Of a DNA stretch of 64,000 nucleotides, positions 21,629-29,876 are shown one piece after another. The notes beneath the pieces were generated by a model. That model ran no database searches, was not told where the DNA came from, and worked only from the letters and a program-made list of their open reading frames with translations. Position 1 is the first letter of the stretch. The number at the start of each line of letters is the position of its first letter. The position numbers and the translations under genes are program-made. Source of the stretch: Aliiroseovarius crassostreae. GTDB taxonomy: Bacteria > Pseudomonadota > Alphaproteobacteria > Rhodobacterales > Rhodobacteraceae. The stretch spans positions 186,001-250,000 of the forward strand of contig NZ_LKBA01000004.1 in NCBI RefSeq assembly GCF_001307765.1. Direction: 5' to 3'.

Positions 21629-21748
21629 TTAAAGCGTTTCGAGATTAACTTGAGACACAAGTTGATTTCGAAACGCTGGCAACATCAGTAGGTTTCGAGC
21701 GCTTCGCCTCATTATTGTGTCTCAATAATTAAGTCGAAACACTTTAAG
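21629..21748. repeat. Two-hairpin intergenic element, copy A
   Basis: This 120-base element opens CTTAAAGCGTTTCGAG and closes GTCGAAACACTTTAAG, with near-complementary ends about 33 bases long. Inside, hairpin 1 (21632-21676) pairs AGCGTTTCGAGATTAACTTG with CAAGTTGATTTCGAAACGCT through G-T wobbles around the loop AGACA. Hairpin 2 holds CATTATTG-TGTCT-CAATAAT. The linker is GGCAACATCAGTAGG. Copy B at 31829-31947 is its close relative in the opposite orientation. Confidence 0.8.
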
Positions 21749-22099
21749 GGCGGTTGCAGTCTGGGAGGATTCATCAGTGATGCGGGGGACCTTCGTACGA
21801 AGGATGGCATTGCTGCAAGCCTCTCTCCGCTCCGGTACTGGGGGCAAGTTTTGCGTCGGGACACGTGGGGTTGTTTTCAAAACAAGGATAGCGGCCCGAA
21901 CCCAATCTGTCCGATACGCAGCCATCGCGCCACATAATTATCGTCTGGATAGGCTGATTTTATAAGGGTTGGTCCGTGACGTCGGTTTCTCCGAGATAGT
22001 TTAATATCTGGTTACCAGTTTAGATCGAATTCTCAGGTTAGCAAAATTTCAAGAGCTTTGGGCGAATCTCTTCTTGGGTGAAAAAATGGAGTGGGTGAA
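21749..22099. other. Gene-free stretch with two short perfect palindromes
   Basis: Between repeat A and the DUF6473 gene I see no credible gene. Two palindromes stand out: CCTTCGTACGAAGG at 21790-21803 and TTGTTTTCAAAACAA at 21871-21885. Base composition becomes AT-richer towards the DUF6473 start, as for a promoter region. A GGAG ribosome site is at 22088-22091. Confidence 0.4.
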
Positions 22100-22927
22100 A
22101 TGGCCTATCAAAGCCTTGGCGAAGCGTCGCTTGAGTATTTTCCATGCCGTTATGGGGCGTCGAAGATTTTGTTTCGCGGACCGCAGCGTTCGCTGGATGG
22201 AGCGTATGTAGCGGCTCTCGGAGGAAGTGAAACTTATGGGAAATTTGTGCAATATCCCTATCCGGACCTCATGGAAGGCCTGTTGGGAATGCCGGTGGCC
22301 AATTTCGGATGCATGAATGCAGGGGTCGATGTGTTTGCCCATGATCAGACCATTCTGGATGCCTGCAACCATGCAAAGAGGACGGTTCTTCAGGTGCCTG
22401 GTGCGGTGAACCTGTCCAATCGGCTCTATGCTGTCCATCCCCGCCGTAATGATCGCTTCCTGCGCGCATCCAACCTTCTGAAAGCGATTTATCGTGAGGT
22501 TGATTTTACTGAGTTCAATTTTACGCGCCATATGCTGCAAACCCTTCAGGAGATTTCTGTAGAGAAATTTGCCATGGTCGAAATGGAGTTGAAGGAAGCA
22601 TGGGTCGGGCGAATGAAATCACTGGTGGCGCGCATTGAAAGTCCGCTGATCCTGCTGTGGCTTTCTGAACGCGCCATTTCTGAAACCTGCCCGCATGGTG
22701 TGCTTGGACCGGATCCGGCAATGGTGGACGAGGACATGATCAACGAGGTGCGCCCCTTTGTGCAGGACATTGTCGAGGTGAAAGTTTCATCGCAGGATAT
22801 CACAATCGGGCGCGAGGATCTGATTTTCCCGGAAATGGACGCGGCGGCTGCTCAGTGCATGCTGGGGGCTGTTGCCCATGACCTTGCCGCCGATGCGCTG
22901 GTCAGTTGCATTCGCGCGCATCCCTGA
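22100..22927 (+). CDS. DUF6473 family protein
   Basis: A 275-residue protein with the pattern of DUF6473: an opening YQSLGEASLEYFPCRYGAS, FRGPQRSL, and GGSETYGKFVQYPYPDLMEG followed by an ANFGCMNAGVDVF block. The function is unknown; the fold looks like an SGNH/sulfotransferase-like alpha/beta protein, but I cannot assign catalytic residues. ATG 22100 has GGAG close upstream, while GTG 22091 is an in-frame alternative adding three residues. It stands alone between a repeat-bearing gap and the etfA terminator. Confidence 0.7.
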   Translation: MAYQSLGEASLEYFPCRYGASKILFRGPQRSLDGAYVAALGGSETYGKFVQYPYPDLMEGLLGMPVANFGCMNAGVDVFAHDQTILDACNHAKRTVLQVPGAVNLSNRLYAVHPRRNDRFLRASNLLKAIYREVDFTEFNFTRHMLQTLQEISVEKFAMVEMELKEAWVGRMKSLVARIESPLILLWLSERAISETCPHGVLGPDPAMVDEDMINEVRPFVQDIVEVKVSSQDITIGREDLIFPEMDAAAAQCMLGAVAHDLAADALVSCIRAHP

Positions 22928-22950
22928 CGGAGCTTAGTTGCACATCAAAA

Positions 22951-22980
22951 AAGGCCCGCCATTTGGCGGGCCTTTCTATT
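22951..22980. terminator. Bidirectional terminator between DUF6473 gene and etfA
   Basis: AAGGCCCGCC-ATTT-GGCGGGCCTT is a perfect ten-pair stem flanked by an A-run on the left and CTTTCTATTT on the right, so it can stop transcripts from both convergent genes. Confidence 0.88.
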
Positions 22981-22996
22981 TGGTTCGAAAGCTGGA

Positions 22997-23926
22997 TCAG
23001 CCGAGTTTTTCGGTCAGGGCCGGAACAGCTTCGAAGAGGTCGGCCACCAGACCGAAGTCAGCCACCTGGAAGATCGGTGCTTCTTCGTCTTTGTTGATAG
23101 CAACGATGATCTTCGAGTCCTTCATCCCAGCCAAGTGCTGGATGGCGCCCGAAATGCCCACGGCGATGTACAGTTCGGGGGCGACAACCTTGCCGGTCTG
23201 GCCGACCTGCAGGTCGTTGGGGGCATAGCCCGAGTCAACGGCTGCCCGCGAGGCGCCAACGGCTGCGTTCAGCTTGTCGGCTAGGGTTTCGATCAGTTTG
23301 AAATCCTCTTCCGAGCCAACGCCACGGCCACCTGATACGACAACGCCAGCCGAGGTCAGCTCGGGGCGGTCGCTTTCGGCAACCTTGTCTTCAACCCATT
23401 CGGACAGGCCGGGGTTGTCCGCGACGGACACGGTTTCGACAGCCGCCGAACCGCCTTCGCCTGCCGCTTCGAAGGTCGAGGTGCGGAAGGTGATGACCTT
23501 TTTCGCATCCGACGATTTCACGGTCTGCATGGCGTTGCCGGCATAGATCGGGCGCACGAACGTGTTGCCGTCCACCACTTCGGTGGCATCCGAGATCACC
23601 ATCACGTCCAGAAGAGCGGCCACGCGGGGCATCACGTTCTTGGCGTCGGTGGTGGCTGGGGCCACGATGTGGTCGTAATCGCCAGCCAGCGACACGATCA
23701 GGGCTGCGGTCGATTCTGCCAGGCGGTGACCCAGCGATGCGTCTTCGGCAACCAGAACCTTGGCCACGCCATCGATCTTGGCGGCGGCTTCACCGGCGGC
23801 GGCGGCGGTGCCACCAGCGGCCAGAACGGTCACATCACCCAGTGCCTTGGCAGCGGTGACGGCCTTGGCGGTGGCGTCCAGCGCCAGTTCGCCATTGTTG
23901 ACTTCTGCGAGAAGAAGAACAGCCAT
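22997..23926 (-). CDS. etfA: Electron transfer flavoprotein, alpha subunit
   Basis: EtfA carries the FAD of the ETF heterodimer that takes electrons from acyl-CoA dehydrogenases and passes them to ETF-ubiquinone oxidoreductase. The 309-residue protein shows the N-terminal nucleotide-like domain ([20 protein letters not shown]) and the C-terminal FAD domain with [37 protein letters not shown] and [10 protein letters not shown]. Its ATG shares one base with the etfB stop. The Mcd-like dehydrogenase of this window is a plausible electron donor. Confidence 0.96.
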   Translation of the reverse strand: MAVLLLAEVNNGELALDATAKAVTAAKALGDVTVLAAGGTAAAAGEAAAKIDGVAKVLVAEDASLGHRLAESTAALIVSLAGDYDHIVAPATTDAKNVMPRVAALLDVMVISDATEVVDGNTFVRPIYAGNAMQTVKSSDAKKVITFRTSTFEAAGEGGSAAVETVSVADNPGLSEWVEDKVAESDRPELTSAGVVVSGGRGVGSEEDFKLIETLADKLNAAVGASRAAVDSGYAPNDLQVGQTGKVVAPELYIAVGISGAIQHLAGMKDSKIIVAINKDEEAPIFQVADFGLVADLFEAVPALTEKLG

Positions 23927-24684
23927 TATACAGCCCCCGCTTCTTTGAGTTTCTCAACCAGTTCGTCGACCGAACCCACAATGATGCCAGCGGCGCGGGC
24001 AGCAGGTTCTTCGGTCTTGACGATTTCCAGACGGGGCGACACGTCAACGCCGTAATCGGCGGCGGTTTTCTCGTCCAGCGGTTTTTTCTTTGCCTTCATG
24101 ATGTTCGGCAGCGACGCATAGCGCGGCTCGTTCAGGCGCAGGTCCACGGTGACGATGGTCGGCATGTTGACCTTGATGGTCTGTAGACCGCCGTCCACTT
24201 CGCGGGTCACAACAGCCTTGTCGCCGTCGATGTCCAGCTCGGAGGCAAAGGTGCCTTGCGACCAGCCCAGGAGCGCCGACAGCATCTGGCCGGTGGCGTT
24301 CATGTCATTGTCGATGGCCTGTTTGCCGGCGAGAACCAGACCAGGCTGCTCTTCTTCAACAACTTTGGCCAGGATCTTGGCAACGGCCAGCGGCTCGATA
24401 TCCTGATGCACATCTTCGGCTGCCACAACCAGGATGGCGCGATCCGCCCCCATGGCCAGCGCCGTGCGCAGGGTTTCCTGAGCTTGCTTCACGCCGATCG
24501 AAACGACCACAATCTCTTCTGCCTTGCCGGCTTCTTTCAGGCGAATGGCCTCTTCGACGGCAATCTCGTCAAAGGGGTTCATCGACATTTTCACGTTGGC
24601 AAGATCGACACCGGTCCCATCCGCTTTTACACGAACTTTCACATTATAGTCGATCACGCGCTTAACAGGTACAAGCACCTTCAT
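23926..24684 (-). CDS. etfB: Electron transfer flavoprotein, beta subunit
   Basis: EtfB is the AMP-binding partner of EtfA. The 252-residue protein begins [18 protein letters not shown] and contains [16 protein letters not shown] and the conserved recognition loop [22 protein letters not shown] with the ADP-side residues. ATG 24684 is the family start; in-frame upstream residues to 24723 are not conserved. Upstream on the same strand the island of insertion elements begins 166 bases away, separating etfBA from the cobalamin adenosyltransferase gene. Confidence 0.96.
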   Translation of the reverse strand: MKVLVPVKRVIDYNVKVRVKADGTGVDLANVKMSMNPFDEIAVEEAIRLKEAGKAEEIVVVSIGVKQAQETLRTALAMGADRAILVVAAEDVHQDIEPLAVAKILAKVVEEEQPGLVLAGKQAIDNDMNATGQMLSALLGWSQGTFASELDIDGDKAVVTREVDGGLQTIKVNMPTIVTVDLRLNEPRYASLPNIMKAKKKPLDEKTAADYGVDVSPRLEIVKTEEPAARAAGIIVGSVDELVEKLKEAGAV

Positions 24685-24860
24685 TGGCGTGTCTCTCCCA
24701 GTTATGCCCCGAAGGGCGGTCATGCTCTCGCGACACGTTTAACGAGTCGTGGCTGTCAAAAACAGCGCAAAATCGTCACGTCTTGTTCCAAGGACGCCGC
24801 GTTTTTTGTTTTTTGGGGGGATTCTCTACGAGAATGTTTCGAAGACCCTAGGGCGTAGAC

Positions 24861-25334
24861 TCATAAGAGCCAAATGACTGTTGCGGCGATGAGGGCTGCT
24901 GCCAAGAAGGTTTGTTGGCATCGAAATGTTCGCAGGCTGAGTTGTCGCCAGTCCTTCAGTCGGTTGAACATGCGCTCGACGATGTTGCGGGTTTTGTAGA
25001 GGTCTGCGTCATATTCGAATTGCATTTTGCGGTTCTTGCGCGGTGGGATGCGGGCGGTTGCATGGCGTTGCACGAGCCAATCGCGCAGATGGTTTGCGTC
25101 GTAACCTCGGTCTGCAATGACTGTGCGGCCTTTGGTGATATATGACTCAAGGCATTGATTCGCATGGGTAATATCGGCTCGATGTCTGAGGTCAGATGCA
25201 GATGGACCGGCTTGCCACTGCCATCGCACACCAGATGCAGCTTTGAATTCAACCCGCCTTTTGTCTTGCCGATATCCCGTCCTTCGCCGGTGTTTTTGGG
25301 GCACCATTGGCTGCGATGCGATGCGTTTTGACAT
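24861..25334 (-). CDS. IS5-family transposase, second frame (catalytic C-terminal part)
   Basis: Residues from ADRGYDANHLRDWL to NIVERMFNRLKDWRQL carry the last two acidic residues of the DDE catalytic set, and the tail ILTATVIW-type helix (LIAATVIWLL) ends the element. The first part (KRRVEFKAASGV) continues the fold begun in the other frame. This frame is +1 relative to the first and overlaps it by 86 bases, around the run CCCCAAAAAC. A frameshift is therefore needed to make a full transposase; both frames otherwise look undamaged. Confidence 0.82.
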   Translation of the reverse strand: MSKRIASQPMVPQKHRRRTGYRQDKRRVEFKAASGVRWQWQAGPSASDLRHRADITHANQCLESYITKGRTVIADRGYDANHLRDWLVQRHATARIPPRKNRKMQFEYDADLYKTRNIVERMFNRLKDWRQLSLRTFRCQQTFLAAALIAATVIWLL

Positions 25335-25572
25335 GGCTGGAGTCGATCATCAGCGTGGAAAGATCTGCCGTCTCCCGCGCCAAAGTTTCGAACACATGCT
25401 CGAAAACGCCGGCTTCAGACCATCGTTTCCAGCGGTTGTAGAGCGTCTTGGCGGGGCCATATTCCGGCGGCACATCGGACCAGCGATAGCCTCGCTGAAT
25501 GCAGAAAATGATGCCCGATAACACGCGCCGGTCGTCGACACGCGGAACACCGCGCGGCTTTCTGGGCAGCAA
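25249..25572 (-). CDS. IS5-family transposase, first frame (N-terminal part)
   Basis: This frame shows PRKPRGVPRVDDRRVLSGII, the bundle typical of the IS5/IS427 group, then PPEYGPAKTLYNRWKRWSE and STLMIDSSHVKTH with the first catalytic Asp. Similarity extends upstream of TTG 25572 through WLTEEQYNKIRPL, but a TGA lies just before and no ATG is in frame, so the start codon is unclear; this may be a non-standard start or a silent copy. Confidence 0.7.
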   Translation of the reverse strand: MLPRKPRGVPRVDDRRVLSGIIFCIQRGYRWSDVPPEYGPAKTLYNRWKRWSEAGVFEHVFETLARETADLSTLMIDSSHVKTHRIAANGAPKTPAKDGISARQKAG

Positions 25573-25786
25573 GGGCCTGATTTTATTGTACTGTTCTTCG
25601 GTGAGCCAGAAATGTCAAAGATATGGAACCCTCCTAAGTCCACATCTTGAAACACATCAACGTTTATAGGTCTACGCCCTAAAGAGTGAGATCAGAATTC
25701 GTAGGAAACAATACGAGAATCCACCAAAAGAGTTCTCATTCAAGATGTTGCATAAAAGTATCCGTCCGGTAAAGGAGCGCACCGGA

Positions 25787-26158
25787 TTAGAAACCTTTGA
25801 TTGAGACAGAATAGTCTGGAAGAATGAGGCCCGCGTCCTCAACGTTTTCGCTGTATGCAAAATCCCGGCTTACAGAGGCGATGTATGTATCAGTGAACTG
25901 ACCGGCTGTTTCACCGTTGCTTGATCGGTGGGCCTGCAAATCTTCCGCTTCGAACCGACTGTTCAGAAAGTTGGCTCGGCCAATGCCCAAGAACTCACAA
26001 GCAAAAGCATTCATGCGCGACATGAGCTTTGACTGCCGGTACGTCACAAATGCTGTGAACTCAGGTGTATCAAGGTAGAGAACGCCGAAATACTCACCCG
26101 CTGGGCGGCTCTTTATCAATGCACACAGGAGCAGGGTTTGGCGAAAGCTCATCAACAC
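25787..26158 (-). CDS. Hypothetical protein beside the IS66 remnant, probably a fragment
   Basis: A 123-residue frame I do not recognise, with SRMNAFACEFLGIGRANFLNSRFE in the middle and a C-terminus DAGLILPDYSVSIKGF. It has no clear ribosome site. Its first codons overlap the broken 3' end of the IS66 transposase, so the original N-terminus was probably lost when the element arrived. It may be the tail of a gene that occupied this locus before the insertions. Confidence 0.35.
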   Translation of the reverse strand: MLMSFRQTLLLCALIKSRPAGEYFGVLYLDTPEFTAFVTYRQSKLMSRMNAFACEFLGIGRANFLNSRFEAEDLQAHRSSNGETAGQFTDTYIASVSRDFAYSENVEDAGLILPDYSVSIKGF

Positions 26159-26627
26159 GCCCTTTCAGCGAGGAGTGCAAATCGCCACAGCATCAATCCC
26201 TCAATCCGATTGATTTTGTGATCCGGCAGACGTTCCAGCCCCCATGTGAGCCATGCCTCAGCATCAATGCCGTTCATTTTGGCGGTCTCGATGAGGGTAT
26301 AGGCGATGGCAGCGGCCTTGCCGCCGCCAACGGAGCCCATGAACAGGTAGTTTTTGCGACCCAAGGCGATGGGACGGATCGAGCGTTCACATATGTTGTT
26401 GTCCAGTTCCAAGCTCCCATCGCTCAGATAGGACGGATGATCCGGCGCACGACAAAGCGACCGGGGATATATTCCAGCTCCTCAGTGACGTCCTCGCCCA
26501 CCTGACGCAGGGGGCCGCCGCAATCATTGCAGTCTTCAGCGGGGTCGTCAGGCAAGGATTTGATCGCATCCAACATGGGCGATCTATACCGGAATGCCCC
26601 GATCGATGGAACGCAAAACAGCGCCAA
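26152..26627 (-). pseudogene. tnpC: IS66 transposase TnpC with internal deletion
   Basis: An N-side piece (26424-26627) holds the zinc-finger part, SLPDDPAEDCNDCGGPLRQV then VTEELEYIPGRFVV. A C-side piece, in another frame, holds LELDNNICERSIRPIALGRK then TLIETAKMNGIDAEAW. They join near 26435, where RRIIRP is followed at once by the SYLSDGSLELDNN end of the catalytic domain. Most of the catalytic core between them is deleted, and the extreme C-terminus is lost too. Confidence 0.82.
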
Positions 26628-26651
26628 AGCCCATGTTTTATGGGGTCTTGA

Positions 26652-26958
26652 TCACCCTGCCGTCAGTGGCTTCCAGGTCTTTTGCGGCATACGCCAATCC
26701 CCCCCTTCCAGCAGCATCGACAGCTGAGACGGGCTCAGGCTGACCTTACCATCCTTCGCCGCAGGCCAGACAAACCGCCCGCGTTCCAGCCGCTTGCTGA
26801 ACAGGCAGGCTCCTTGGGGCTCCGCCCGTTCTTGCCTCAAACTGTCCACTGGACAGTTTGCCACGTTCCGTGGACCGGCGCGAACTCCCACCAGATGATC
26901 TTCAGCAGATCACCCCGGCGGCCAGCCACACCCGTGTATTGCTTGGCACCGGGATCAT
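26652..26958 (-). pseudogene. tnpB: IS66 accessory protein TnpB, rearranged
   Basis: The start, MIPVPSNTRVWLAAG (ATG 26958, overlapping the tnpA stop as ATGA), jumps directly to GDLLKIIW, so the MRxGF-type middle is deleted. After that about 70 unrelated bases containing a perfect 23-base palindrome are inserted. The frame then resumes in QGACLFSKRLERGRFVWP through LSMLLEGGDWRMPQ. It cannot encode a working protein. Confidence 0.8.
26838..26860. repeat. Perfect 23-base palindrome inside the tnpB remnant
   Basis: CAAACTGTCCA and TGGACAGTTTG flank a single C. It lies within the foreign segment that interrupts tnpB between its IIW and QGACLFSK codons, so it arrived after IS66 or marks a repair scar. 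Confidence 0.75.
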
Positions 26959-27349
26959 GGCATCAGCCCTTCGACCAGAGACATCACCGCCGACAGCGCA
27001 GTGTTGCCTTCCACCAATATCCGCCGACCATCAGACAGCGTGATGTCCACGCGCTGAACCGAAAGTGGCGCACCGGAAACTGTCGGTGGCGAAGGCAATC
27101 GCGACGCGATTGGGGATGAGGCAACGCCTTCGATCTCAACGGGCAGAAACTCGGCAACCTCCGCCTCGGCATCCGCATCATCCGGGGCAAACAGAGGATC
27201 ACGCAGCCACTTATGGATCAGATTGGCGTTCATCGCGTAACGCCGCGCCACTTGCGCAACCGCCCCCCTGACGCCCGCGCCTGAGCACAGATCGAAACCT
27301 TCTCTTCGTCCGACCAAAACCGCTTCTTCCCGCCCTTCTTCGCCCCCAT
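26955..27349 (-). pseudogene. tnpA: IS66 transposase accessory protein TnpA, frameshifted
   Basis: From ATG 27349 the frame reads MGAKKGGKKRFWSDEEKVSI then CAQARASGG, the proper helix-turn-helix opening. A run of six G residues near 27265 shifts the frame, and the family continues in another frame as VAQVARRYAMNANLIHKWLR and FLPVEIEG through RVDITLSDGRRILVEG. One extra G explains the break. Confidence 0.78.
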
Positions 27350-28595
27350 AACCCGCCTCATAATGTCCACTATCGATGGTGGACACCATCAACACACTCT
27401 ATCCCACGTCAGAGCAGGGACACCGGACGCATACGCTTAAAAGCGATAACGGTACACCACAAAGGCGGTAGCAATGTGGGAAGCCGCTTCATGTCTGGAC
27501 GTCGTATATAAAAATTGAGAGAGCAGTGGCTAGGTGTTCAGTCCCAAGGTGTGATGGTCTACGGATCTGTGGCCATCAAAAGGAAACTCTATGGGACAAG
27601 TTCTTCACGGGAGCGGCAAGACTACGCACGCCGTCCGAGCTCTCATACAGCGATCGAAAGCTTTGAACGCGGCGTTGAGCCGGGAGCTTGGCATCAACGT
27701 TAAGACCGTGGCCAAGTGGCGCAAACGCGATCATATTCATGATGCCGCGATGGGGCCAAGGACGTGCACTCAACGGTTCTCAGCATGGAAGATGAAGCTG
27801 TTATCGTTGCATTCCGGCGGCACACGCTATTGCCGCTGGATGACTGTCTCTACGCCCTGCAGCCGACCATCCCACACCTGACACGGTCATCGCTACACAG
27901 GTGCCTACAGAGGCATGGGATCAGCCGATTGCCGGCGGTCAAGGGCGACAAGCCCAAGAAGAAATTCAAGCGATACCCAACCGGGTATTTCCACATGGAC
28001 ATTGCTGAAGTGCGCACCTGCGAAGGCAAAATCCGACTATTCGCAGCCATCGACCGTATGTCGAAGTTTGCTATGTCGAACTTCATGAGCGCGCTGGCAA
28101 GATGTTGCGCAATTTGATCGCAGCAGGGCCCTACAAAATCCACACGATCCTGACGGACAATGGCATCCAGTTCACCAATCGCATGCAGGACACATCAGCT
28201 TTTGATCACATCTTCAGCCGGGTTTGCCGTGAGAATGAAATTGAACAACGCCTGACAAAGGGGAACCATCCCTGGACGAACGGACAGGTCGAACGCATGA
28301 ACCGAACGATCAAGGAGGCGACAGTTAAGCGGGACCATTACGACACCCATTCTCAGCTCGAAGCGCACATCACCGACTTCATCGCAGCTTACAACTACGC
28401 AAGACGCTTGAAGACACTGCACGGCCTCACGCCGTTCGAATACATCTGCAAAATCTGGACGTCAGAGCCGGAGCGATTCAATTCAAACCCAACCCATCAC
28501 ACTTTGGGACTAGGTTTTGTTGACGTTCAGGATTCATAAATCGTGTGAGTTCTGATTCAAGGTTGCACACAACAGGAGAGCAGCCTTGCCCCGTT

Positions 28596-29086
28596 TTATT
28601 TTCCACCTATTGGAGATAAACCACCGGCTTCCAGCCGGTCCGCTTCAGCGACTCTCTTGATGATCTCTCCTCATCATCCGCGCACACGCGATTTTACCAC
28701 AGGTTCCACGTCGTGTGGGTCACAAAATACCGCTACAAGGTGTTGCAGGGTCCTATGCGTGAGCGGATCCGAGAGATCATACGCCAGACGTGCGATGAAA
28801 TGGGCGTTCACATCGTGCGCGGTGTGCTGGCGCGAGACCATGTCCACATGTTCCTGTCGATCCCGCCGAAACTGTCGCTGTCGGATGTCATGCAGAGGAT
28901 CAAGGGCCGTTCCTCCCGCCGCATCCAGATGGAATTTCCCGAACTGCGCAAACGCTACTGGGGCAGGCGCTTTTGGGCGCGTGGGTACTTTTCCACCACT
29001 TCGGGCAATGTCTCCGACGACATCATCATGCAGTATCTGGAATTACATTCCTCCAAATGATGCTACCGGCGTCAGCCGGTAGTCAT
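28596..29086 (+). mobile_element. IS200/IS605-type element inserted in the IS5 transposase
   Basis: The ends are set by rejoining the host codons CGT-TTC, so they are accurate to one or two bases. A hairpin CCGGCTTCCAGCCGG lies near the left end (28624-28638) and CTACCGGCGTCAGCCGGTAG at the right end (29063-29082), as expected for the stem-loop ends used by single-strand HUH transposases. There is no target duplication. Confidence 0.82.
28713..29060 (+). CDS. tnpA: IS200/IS605-family HUH transposase TnpA
   Basis: This Y1 transposase carries the HUH motif in ARDHVHMFLSIP and the probable nucleophilic tyrosine in IIMQYLELH near the C-terminus, with the typical core KYRYKVLQG and GRSSRRIQMEF. 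The GTG at 28713 begins inside the fold (upstream in-frame HTRFYHRFHV also belongs). No ATG, GTG or TTG with a ribosome site is in frame further up, so the N-terminus is unclear; the copy may be poorly expressed. Confidence 0.78.
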   Translation: MWVTKYRYKVLQGPMRERIREIIRQTCDEMGVHIVRGVLARDHVHMFLSIPPKLSLSDVMQRIKGRSSRRIQMEFPELRKRYWGRRFWARGYFSTTSGNVSDDIIMQYLELHSSK

Positions 29087-29876
29087 TCACTCTGAACGAC
29101 GCCCAATGGGCGATCATTGAGCCGCATTGCCTTGGCAAATCGACAGACCCCGGCCAGACCGGGCGCGACCCGCGTCTGTTCGTGGAGGCCGTCCTTTGGG
29201 TGGTTCGAACCGGTGCGCAGTGGCGTGACCCGCCGGGTGATTTTGGCAATTGGAATTCGGTGTTCAAGCGGTTTCGCCGCTGGGTCAAGGCTGACGCTTT
29301 TTATCGAATGTTCAAGGCTTTGGCTGCCAGTTCGGATTTCGAATACGCGATGATCGACGGTACCATCGTCAAGGTTCACCGCGCGGGCCAGGGCGCAAAA
29401 GGGGGCCTCAGAGCCAGGCCATAGGCAAGTCGCACGGCGGTATCTCCACCAAAATACTGGCCATGACTGACGCGCTTGGAAACCTCGCCGACTTCTGCTT
29501 GTTGCCAGGCCAGGCTCACGACCTGCGCGGTGTGCCAGATTTGCTGAATGGGCTGGACGCGGGTCACATGTTGGCCGACCGTGCCTTCGATGCGGATTGG
29601 CTGCGCCATGCCCTGTCCAAGCGCGATATCGCACCCGTGATCCCGCCACGAAAGAAGAGAAAGCACCCGGCAAGCTACGATGAGGAAATGTACAAATGGC
29701 GGCATCTGGTCGAAAACTTCTTCCAGAAGATCAAGGATTACAGGGGTATAGCAACGCGCTACTGCAAAACAGACACCAGCTTTAAGGCCTTCATATCCAT
29801 CGCAGCGACAATCCTATGGCTCAAGGGAACGTCAACAAACCCTAAACACCTAAGTTTGGTTTGCATTTTCTCAATT

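Larger units (their letters stand above)
24851..25679 (-). mobile_element. IS5-family insertion element (two-ORF type), complete
   Basis: An 829-base element bounded by inverted repeats GGGCGTAGAC at the left and GTCTACGCCC at the right, with further matches inside (TCATA versus TATAG). It is flanked on both sides by TA, the target duplication usual for this group. It contains two overlapping transposase frames on the minus strand. Confidence 0.88.
26152..27443 (-). mobile_element. Decayed IS66-family element
   Basis: Remnants of tnpA, tnpB and tnpC lie in the normal IS66 order on the minus strand. A candidate terminal repeat lies near 27421-27443 (on the minus strand AAGCGTATGCGTCCGGTG, as in IS66 ends). 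The left end is missing: tnpC breaks off near 26155. Every gene is damaged, so the element cannot move by itself. Confidence 0.8.
28513..29841 (+). mobile_element. IS5-family element inserted in the IS481 transposase
   Basis: The left end GGTTTTGTTGACGTTC and right end GAACGTCAACAAACC are inverted repeats with one extra T at the left. CTA occurs immediately outside both ends (28510-28512 and 29842-29844), a 3-base target duplication that rejoins the IS481 reading frame. The span includes an IS200-type insertion; without it the element would be about 840 bases. Confidence 0.87.
28586..29841 (+). pseudogene. IS5-family transposase, interrupted in its fourth codon
   Basis: After AGGAGAGCAGCC the gene starts TTG CCC CGT at 28586, then the IS200-type element intervenes, and it resumes at 29086 as FTLNDAQWAIIEPHCLGK, WVVRTGAQWRDPPGDFGNWN, MIDGTIVKVHRAGQGAKGG. 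At AAAAGGGGG (29397-29405) the family continues in the -1 frame (SQAIGKSHGG, LADRAFDADWLRHAL, YKWRHLVENFFQKIKDYRG), a typical programmed -1 shift site. The frame runs through the right end without a stop. The insertion destroys function. Confidence 0.85.
27591..29853 (+). pseudogene. IS481-family transposase, frameshifted and interrupted
   Basis: The family pattern runs through three frames: MGQVLHGSGKTTHAVRALIQ to DAAMGP (HTH part), FRRHTLLPLDDCLYALQP to HMDIAEVRTCEGK, and YKIHTILTDNGIQFTNR to HPWTNGQVERMNRTIKEATV (DDE core). One base appears lost near 27757; a second break lies near 28085-28100. The last codons are split: ...GLGL is cut at CTA 28510-28512 by the IS5 element, and CTA AAC ACC TAA at 29842-29853 restores the expected LNT end. 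Confidence 0.85.
27513..29876 (+). mobile_element. IS481-family element, host of the nested insertions
   Basis: The outer element starts near AAATTGAGAGAG (27512 on) and ends near 29876, with the shared terminal motifs AATTGAGA and TAGGTGTT(C/T)AG in inverted orientation; exact ends are uncertain by a few bases. Its right end stops at the stop codon of the cobalamin adenosyltransferase gene. It carries one transposase gene, broken by frameshifts and by the inserted IS5 element. Confidence 0.7.
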
